A stretch of DNA of 64,000 nucleotides from Ophiobolus disseminans (lineage: Eukaryota; Ascomycota; Dothideomycetes; Pleosporales; Phaeosphaeriaceae), in NCBI GenBank assembly GCA_010093685.1, contig MU006221.1:837491-901490 (forward strand), in the 5' to 3' direction. Under the pieces are notes generated by a model that saw only the letters and a list, made by a program, of their open reading frames with translations, did no database searches and was not told the origin of the DNA. This document shows positions 58,811 through 64,000 of the stretch, in pieces; within the stretch, counting starts at the first letter, position 1, and every line of letters begins with the position of its first letter. Made by a program: the position numbers and the translations under genes.

Positions 58811-59849
58811 ATGCAGATGGATCTCGCCTGGCATGCGCCCAAACGCTCCAAATTCAAGCGCTGCCGAAGATTTGCTTCAAATTTGTCGCTGCGGCCAATT
58901 CTCAAGCTATGTACAGGTTCCAGATATCTCACACACTCTGTGGCGGACCCTCGTTACACACCTTTGACACTGCGGAATGACACAAAGTCCACACAGGCTC
59001 AGAGCAGGCTTCTGAATATGCCTGCCGAGATTCGGCTGATGATCTGGGAATATGCCATATCTAGAAATCTCATTGTGCTGTACCGAAGAAAAGACCGCGT
59101 CACGTATAGCTGCTTAGAGGGTGAGGGGCCAAGTATCATCCAAAACATCACGCCAGCAACGATCAACGAGATGGAGAACTCTAGATCAATGGCGACAGCG
59201 CGTAAGGTCGATAAAGTGGAGATCGTAGCTCTGCTTCAATCATGTCAGATGATGTAAGTCTCTTCGAGGAGGGGTTTTTGTGATGGAGGAGTCTGACTAT
59301 TCCAGTTATGTGGAGGTCGTCAAACAGCTCTACCAGGCCAGCACATTTGTTTGCCTCCATAACACCGTGTTGGACGATTTCTGCAGCACAACCTTCCCAA
59401 CTCATCTTTCACTCATATGCTCCCTGCATATCCACTTCCAATTTCGCGAGCTCGATCATGCACCTGTATCATACAAGAAGATTTTTGAATTCCCAGCACC
59501 ATGGGACGAACGGACATTCCAACACATCACTGAAATGATGTGTCACCAACTTCCCAATCTCAGAACACTCTCTGTATTTCTACAGGGCCCGCTTAAAAGC
59601 CTTTCCGCATACGCAAAAATTACTTACTCGTTGATGAAGGCCACCCAGGAGCTCGAGTCTCTAGACTTCATGACAGTGCGGCTGCCACAACCCGCGCCGG
59701 ACAGAACTGTGGCAGAGGCGTGGCTGGAGCGAACTCGTGCAAATTGGCAAAAATTTGAAACTCAGAAGAGACACCTTTCGCATAATACAACCGCATGTGC
59801 CAGCAGGATGCACCGAGCACGATATGGCGGATCTGGATACCGGGGCTGA
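58811..59849 (+). CDS. DUF7730-type protein
   Basis: An expanded family in Dothideomycetes without known function. Exons 58811-59253 and 59306-59849 (52-base intron, GTAAGT...TTCCAG) give 328 residues. The diagnostic block is LLNMPAEIRLMIWEYAI, an F-box-like helix. Then come ALLQSCQMIYVEVVKQLY, ASTFVCLHNTVLDDFC, and LICSLHIHFQF. The first 70 residues are basic and of low quality; the true start may be nearer MPAEIR. After residue 290 the frame ends at TGA 59849, while a second frame stays open to 60021 with an acidic composition (DLDTGADSGWRV, LDDEGGEGK). Confidence 0.78.
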
Positions 59850-60122
59850 TAGTGGGTGGAGGGTGGGAGCTATGTACACAGGACTGGACAAATCATCGGG
59901 CGAGGTCGAGAGCAGAAATTATGCAATTTTCCTTGACGATGAAGGTGGTGAAGGAAAGACAAGCAGTGGAAACGACTTGAACGATGAAGAGGCCGATGGA
60001 AGAGTACACGCAGCGGTTTAAGACAAGATTCGAGGACATAGGAATGCGATAAAGCTAGCCAATACCATACTAAAACTCCGTGGCGCCATGCGATGCACAT
60101 ATTTAGTGATCATCCCGTCGTA

Positions 60123-60571
60123 TCATAACTTCGTCCTTGCCTCTGCATTCAAGACTCTCTGCTGCTCCATGATATATCCGTTCGCGACCGGACTCCACCC
60201 CTGACTAGCAATTTGTGGTATGGGAAACGGGGGCTTCTTCAGGTTCTGTGTGAAGAAGACGGGGTGCCGAATCGCGCTATCGTAGAAGGGGTGTGGTGGC
60301 GTATATAAAGGAGTTGCTGCATGTGGAGCATCCTGAGGTGGCATAGCTTCTATCTGGGATCGCGGTCTCGTTGGACCTGCTTGATGTGCTGTAGCTTGCG
60401 GCGGTGAAGGTGGTAGATATTGAACGCCTTCATGTACAGCGCGTCGCTGTTGATGCGCGTAAGTAGGTTGTGCGGACTGCTGTGGTGGCTGCACGTGGTC
60501 AGAAATCGTTCGAACAACAGGCGCTATATCGTTCCTACCTTTGGCCGCGATGGCTGTAGACCAGATATCAT
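60123..60571 (-). CDS. Small Pro-rich hypothetical protein
   Basis: Not recognised. Exons 60571-60539 (MISGLQPSRPK) and 60488-60123 give 132 residues; the 50-base intron has donor GTAGGA and acceptor GTGCAG. The composition is rich in Pro, Gln and Ala (residues 12-70), then PFYDSAIRHPVFFTQNLKK and SQGWSPVANGYIMEQQRVL. There is no signal peptide or membrane span. It lies 217 bases from the divergent ABC ATPase. The consistent splice pair and sensible second half support coding, but no homologue is known to me. Confidence 0.55.
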
Positions 60572-60788
60572 TATTAGTTGGTTGTGTGAGGCCCAGCTAA
60601 GCTCCAGCTTCGCAGTCGTGATTGCGGGCCCGCAGGAGGAATCGCGAACCTCGGCAGATGTGGGGCTACGTCATTGCCGCTCGCGGAAACGGACTAAATT
60701 CCGTACCACACTACGGCGGGCTAAACATCCTCGAAGCGATGGTGATTTATACACCACAATGTGAAACCAACTTCAACAAGCTTTCGCC

Positions 60789-62774
60789 ATGCGAAGAACA
60801 CCCGCGCTCTTCTTCGCGGCCTCAAGATGCACAAAGCTTCACGTCTCCCACAGATTGTGCTCGGAGCCCATTGTTAAGATCGCCAATGGCACATTTTATC
60901 GGCAGCATCCATCATCTAAAGCAGCACCTGGCCAAGATGCCAATTCAAACCCACCACTTTTCCCAAACCTGACATTGGCGTTGCCCTCTTTTTCCACCCC
61001 ATACCAACACTGGGCCATCCTATCACCGTCTTCCACAATCCGCACAGCATTCCTGCAAATTCTTCGTGGGCAATATATTTGCTCCCCTCCTACAGCTCGA
61101 ACACATCCGTATCTTAGTGAACAGAAAGATTCAAGGCTGCGCTACCCAGAGCGTGCCATTGAATATGTCGGTTTTGACGTCGAGCGCAAGGTCTTTGGCG
61201 GCGCGTACTTGTCGGCGCGGTACGAGTCTCTCAAGGAAGCGACGGATTTCACTCTACAGCGGTATCTGACTGGCATCATAACCATGAATCCGGGCGAAGA
61301 AGAGCTGAAAGAAAAGGCCATCGACGAAAAGGTTATGAGTAAGGTTATGAATGACCTGGAGCTTGAGCGCTTCTTGCAAAAGCCGGTTGCTATGCTAAGC
61401 AACGGCCAAAGTCGACGAGCACGGATTGGGAAGGCTTTGTTGAGCCAGCCATTAGTGCTATGTTTGGACGCTCCATTTATTGGATTGGATCCCATTGTTT
61501 CCAAGCACATTTCGAAGGTGTTGCATAAACTTGCGGAAGCGAACGCACCTCGAGTGGTGCTGAGCTTGAGGCCACAGGATGCGGTTCCAGACTGGATCAC
61601 GCATGTGGTTTATGCGGACGAAAATGGTAAAGTGGATGCAGTTGGATCGAAAGAGTATGTTTTCGCATATTTGAAGAAACGGTACGAGCAGCTGGATAAC
61701 ACTGACACGATGGATGCAAGGATGGTCGAGCTGAAAGAAGTTGGAACACATCTCACGGAGTGTGGGAACTTCGAGGCTAGCAAAGTATCAAACTCAACTT
61801 CCTCACCCAGCACTACAGTATTGAGTTGTGACGGCTACGAGAACATCGATCCTTTGAAAGTTCCTACTGGCGAACCAATCGTCGAAATGGAAGGAGTCCG
61901 TATCTCATACGGCTCCAATTCCGTCCTCGGAGACTGGGAACAAGACGTGAACGGCACAAAACAAAATGGCTTACACTTCACAATCAACCGTGGCTCGCGG
62001 TGGGGCATTTTCGGCGCAAACGGATCTGGGAAAACGACGCTCATCTCTCTTGTGACGTCCGACCACCCACAAACATACTCCGCACCCGTCAAACTATTCC
62101 AACGCTCACGCCTCCCTGAACCCGGCGTACCTGGAATAACCATTTTCGAGGTACAAGCAAGAATGGGACACGCAAGCCCTGAAGTCCATGCCCTATTCCC
62201 CAAGTACTTGACTATCAAGACCGCGCTGAAAAGTGCATGGAGCGAGACGCCAATCACGAAGCCAAAAATGAACGAACAGGACGAGAAGAGAGTAGACGCA
62301 GCCCTACGGTGGTTCGAAGCCGAGATCAATCCCTCACCCAAGCCCAACGGCGAACTGGAATGGACAAGCACCACCCTCTTCGGTGAAATATCCTACTCCG
62401 CCCAACGCGTACTCCTCTTCCTCCGCGCTACAATACGCAACCCCGACATCGTGATCCTAGACGAAGCTTTCAGCGGCATGGACGACCTGGCGCGAGTCAA
62501 GTGTCTGCTCTTCCTGAGCCGCGGACAGAGCATGGAGCTGGAGTACACGGACGCTGGCCCGAAGCCTGTGGCTCGGGAGGGCGAGGTGGTGGTTCCGGGC
62601 TTGCAGGATCATCAGGCGCTGCTTTGTGTTAGTCATAGTCGGCAGGAGATTCCGGGATGCATCAGAGACTGGATTTGTTTGCCTGAGTCTGGCACGGGGC
62701 CGCCGAGGTTTGGGAAGTGGGAGGGGCCGGTGGAGTTGGATGGGGGGAGGTGGGATGAGATTTGGGACTGGTGA
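60789..62774 (+). CDS. Twin-domain ABC ATPase (ModF/PhrA-like), no membrane domain
   Basis: One exon, 661 residues, two ATP-binding cassettes in tandem and no membrane spans. The N-terminus (MRRTPALFFAASR...) could be a mitochondrial presequence. Cassette 1 has a lost Walker A (WAILSPSSTIRTAFLQIL), but a good signature LSNGQSRRARIGKALL (203-207) and a Walker B VLCLDAPFIGLDP (Asp227) with no catalytic Glu. Cassette 2 has an intact Walker A GANGSGKTTL (409-417) and Walker B IVILDEAFSGMDD (Asp558, Glu559), but an altered signature (FGEISYSAQRVLL). In a closed dimer only Walker A2 with signature 1 would make a full ATP site. The role is unknown; related bacterial twin proteins are soluble. Confidence 0.85.
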   Translation: MRRTPALFFAASRCTKLHVSHRLCSEPIVKIANGTFYRQHPSSKAAPGQDANSNPPLFPNLTLALPSFSTPYQHWAILSPSSTIRTAFLQILRGQYICSPPTARTHPYLSEQKDSRLRYPERAIEYVGFDVERKVFGGAYLSARYESLKEATDFTLQRYLTGIITMNPGEEELKEKAIDEKVMSKVMNDLELERFLQKPVAMLSNGQSRRARIGKALLSQPLVLCLDAPFIGLDPIVSKHISKVLHKLAEANAPRVVLSLRPQDAVPDWITHVVYADENGKVDAVGSKEYVFAYLKKRYEQLDNTDTMDARMVELKEVGTHLTECGNFEASKVSNSTSSPSTTVLSCDGYENIDPLKVPTGEPIVEMEGVRISYGSNSVLGDWEQDVNGTKQNGLHFTINRGSRWGIFGANGSGKTTLISLVTSDHPQTYSAPVKLFQRSRLPEPGVPGITIFEVQARMGHASPEVHALFPKYLTIKTALKSAWSETPITKPKMNEQDEKRVDAALRWFEAEINPSPKPNGELEWTSTTLFGEISYSAQRVLLFLRATIRNPDIVILDEAFSGMDDLARVKCLLFLSRGQSMELEYTDAGPKPVAREGEVVVPGLQDHQALLCVSHSRQEIPGCIRDWICLPESGTGPPRFGKWEGPVELDGGRWDEIWDW

Positions 62775-63582
62775 TGAGGGAATTCTTGAAGGGAGATGAT
62801 GAATTTGTGTTCCTCCTCCTTACGTATGAAACCGCCATGCCACACGGGAGCTCGTATTCAGCGCACCAATGTTGACTAACGTGCAACAAATACCTGGGTA
62901 GATAGGTCGACAGATATTTTTACATTCTAGCCTATAAAGACCTGTCTACCTTTACGTACTTTTCAGAGTTTCTTGATCTCGTTATAGTGTTGTGAGGATA
63001 CATAGGCCTCTTGTTAAGATTCTTGCACCTAGGCGTGCATCACCAGATACGAGCTCCCACAAGCAAAGTGATCTAGAGAATTTCGGGACATGCCCATCAT
63101 TGATCGTAATATATATGCCGAAGAGAAGTATCCAGTTCCCTCAGCGCCATGCCCCAATCATAACTCCATTCGTAACGTATCCGATAACGCAGAATCGCAG
63201 TCAGTAAGCCGAAGCCATTGTACACGAGGCGTGAAGATGAACAACCTTCGAATCCAGACAGGACACCAGAATGGCAGACCTCCATTTCCGCCAACCACGC
63301 CGTGTGGCCGATGTCTTCCGAAACGACTCGTGAACTTGAAAAGCAAACAAAATCCGTCATCATGAGCCCCATAAAAGTAAACTGTAACGCCGAAGAAAAT
63401 ATGTCGTACACCATCGAAGAAAAGCACAGACAAATCGCGCGCAACATGACCCGAGGAATGGAGATCGTTGAAAACCTAGCAAACAAATTCGTGCTGCAGT
63501 CTCCGTGATCGTACATTCGTCGGTCGTATCGTATCGTCATGAATCGTGTCCGGGAGATTATGTATGTGAGTGAAAAAGTGTA
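62775..63582. other. Convergent intergenic region
   Basis: 3' flanks of the ABC ATPase and PPS1-like genes. A plus-strand frame at 63218-63508 has a coding-like second half (TTRELEKQTKSVIMSPIKV, HRQIARNMTRGMEIVENLAN) but no promoter, splice or family support. Confidence 0.4.
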
Positions 63583-64000
63583 TCACTTCGAATAGGGCTT
63601 GTTCATTAGCGCGATTTCGCGCGCAACAGTGGCCCACTCCAGTTCGCGGCGAAGAGGCTCGTTGCGTCGCTGACGCTGGAACTCTTCCCACTTGAGAAGC
63701 TCGTATGTGAAGCGAAGGTGTGGTTGGATTATAACATTCAAGCGCCTGGCTCGGACGAAGCAACTGTGACGTCTCGTTAGGGACCGAACTTGATGGAGCA
63801 GTGCTGATACTTACTATGCGCGTGGAAAAGACAGGCCTAGCTCGTTCATGACTTCGGCAATACAAATCGTCGCAGAGCGTGATACACCCACCCTGCAGTG
63901 GACAAGAGTGGCGCCTCCATCTTGTTTTCCGGCTTCTACTTTACGTCAGTGGATGGGTCGACGAGAACGCGCGAGGAAGAAACTCACCAATGAATTTCAA
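63583..64000 (-). CDS. PPS1: PPS1-like dual-specificity phosphatase (3' part; 5' end outside window)
   Basis: In yeast Pps1 acts in S phase. Visible exons: 64000-63988 (partial), 63935-63815 and 63763-63583; phases join. The catalytic loop is LVHCRVGVSRSATICIAEVM, a perfect HCxxGxxRS. It is followed by AYCFVRARRLNVIIQPHLR and FTYELLKWEEFQRQR, and the end is EIALMNKPYSK. These are the conserved C-terminal features of Pps1. The general acid Asp and the N-terminal part lie beyond the right edge. Confidence 0.92.

Noticed and set aside
1..64000. Secondary-metabolite cluster, CRISPR array, intact transposon or virus remnant
   Set aside because: No polyketide/peptide synthase, repeat-spacer pattern, terminal repeats, transposase or reverse transcriptase was seen on either strand.

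Overview
The window is nuclear DNA from a filamentous ascomycete. Genes are packed on both strands with short intergenic gaps. Introns are mostly 44-105 bases, with GT(A/G)NGT donors and CTAAC/CTGAC-like branch sites. The gene set (PTH11-like rhodopsin-domain protein, tyrosinase, DUF3176 and DUF7730 families, ACS-type MFS carrier, PPS1, fungal BQT4) fits Pezizomycotina, and most probably Dothideomycetes. The class is an inference; no rRNA or mitochondrial marker is present. All exon structures were read by eye from frame continuity, splice sites and family conservation.

Layout. 0-5 kb: FIG4 phosphoinositide phosphatase (minus, cut by the left edge), then a 7-exon MFS carrier (minus). 5.3-7.7 kb: CMC4 (minus, first exon possibly just ATG), SUMO (plus) and an unrecognised small charged protein (minus). 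8.7-16 kb: a fused succinyl-CoA-ligase-like protein (plus), a BQT4/APSES protein (minus), Rho GDI (plus) and an unrecognised gene (minus) head-to-head with AP-3 beta. 16-23.5 kb: AP-3 beta, a PlsB-type acyltransferase, and a rhodopsin-domain membrane protein (minus). 23.5-26.1 kb is gene-poor. 26-36.6 kb: tyrosinase, NECAP, GILT-like thiol reductase (minus), atypical hexokinase, Cys-rich membrane protein, POP5 (minus), and a VAMP7-like SNARE. 37-42.8 kb: URA2/CAD (minus). 44-52.6 kb: YVC1-like channel, DUF3176 protein and sugar transporter (minus). 54-58 kb: a secreted HExxH metallopeptidase-like locus with very small exons and signs of decay. 58.8-64 kb: DUF7730 protein, a small Pro-rich protein (minus), a twin ABC ATPase, and the 3' end of a PPS1-like phosphatase (minus, cut by the right edge).

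How the genes relate. There is no biosynthetic cluster, CRISPR array, intact transposon or clear mobile island. Several neighbours do serve one compartment: FIG4 sets PI(3,5)P2, YVC1 is a vacuolar channel opened by that lipid in yeast, AP-3 carries cargo to the vacuole, and a VAMP7-type SNARE fuses vacuolar membranes. NECAP (clathrin coats) and a GILT-like protein (lysosomal in animals) lie among them.

Most unusual points: (1) the URA2 homologue passes from the CPSase allosteric domain to aspartate transcarbamylase through a linker of only about 50 residues, so the inactive dihydroorotase-like domain of fungal URA2 is missing; (2) a succinyl-CoA ligase alpha-beta fusion keeps the phosphohistidine but has a degraded ATP-grasp; (3) CMC4 seems to have a three-base first exon; (4) the metallopeptidase-like gene has 9- and 15-base exons, its zinc motif is split by an intron, and the locus shows likely inactivating changes.
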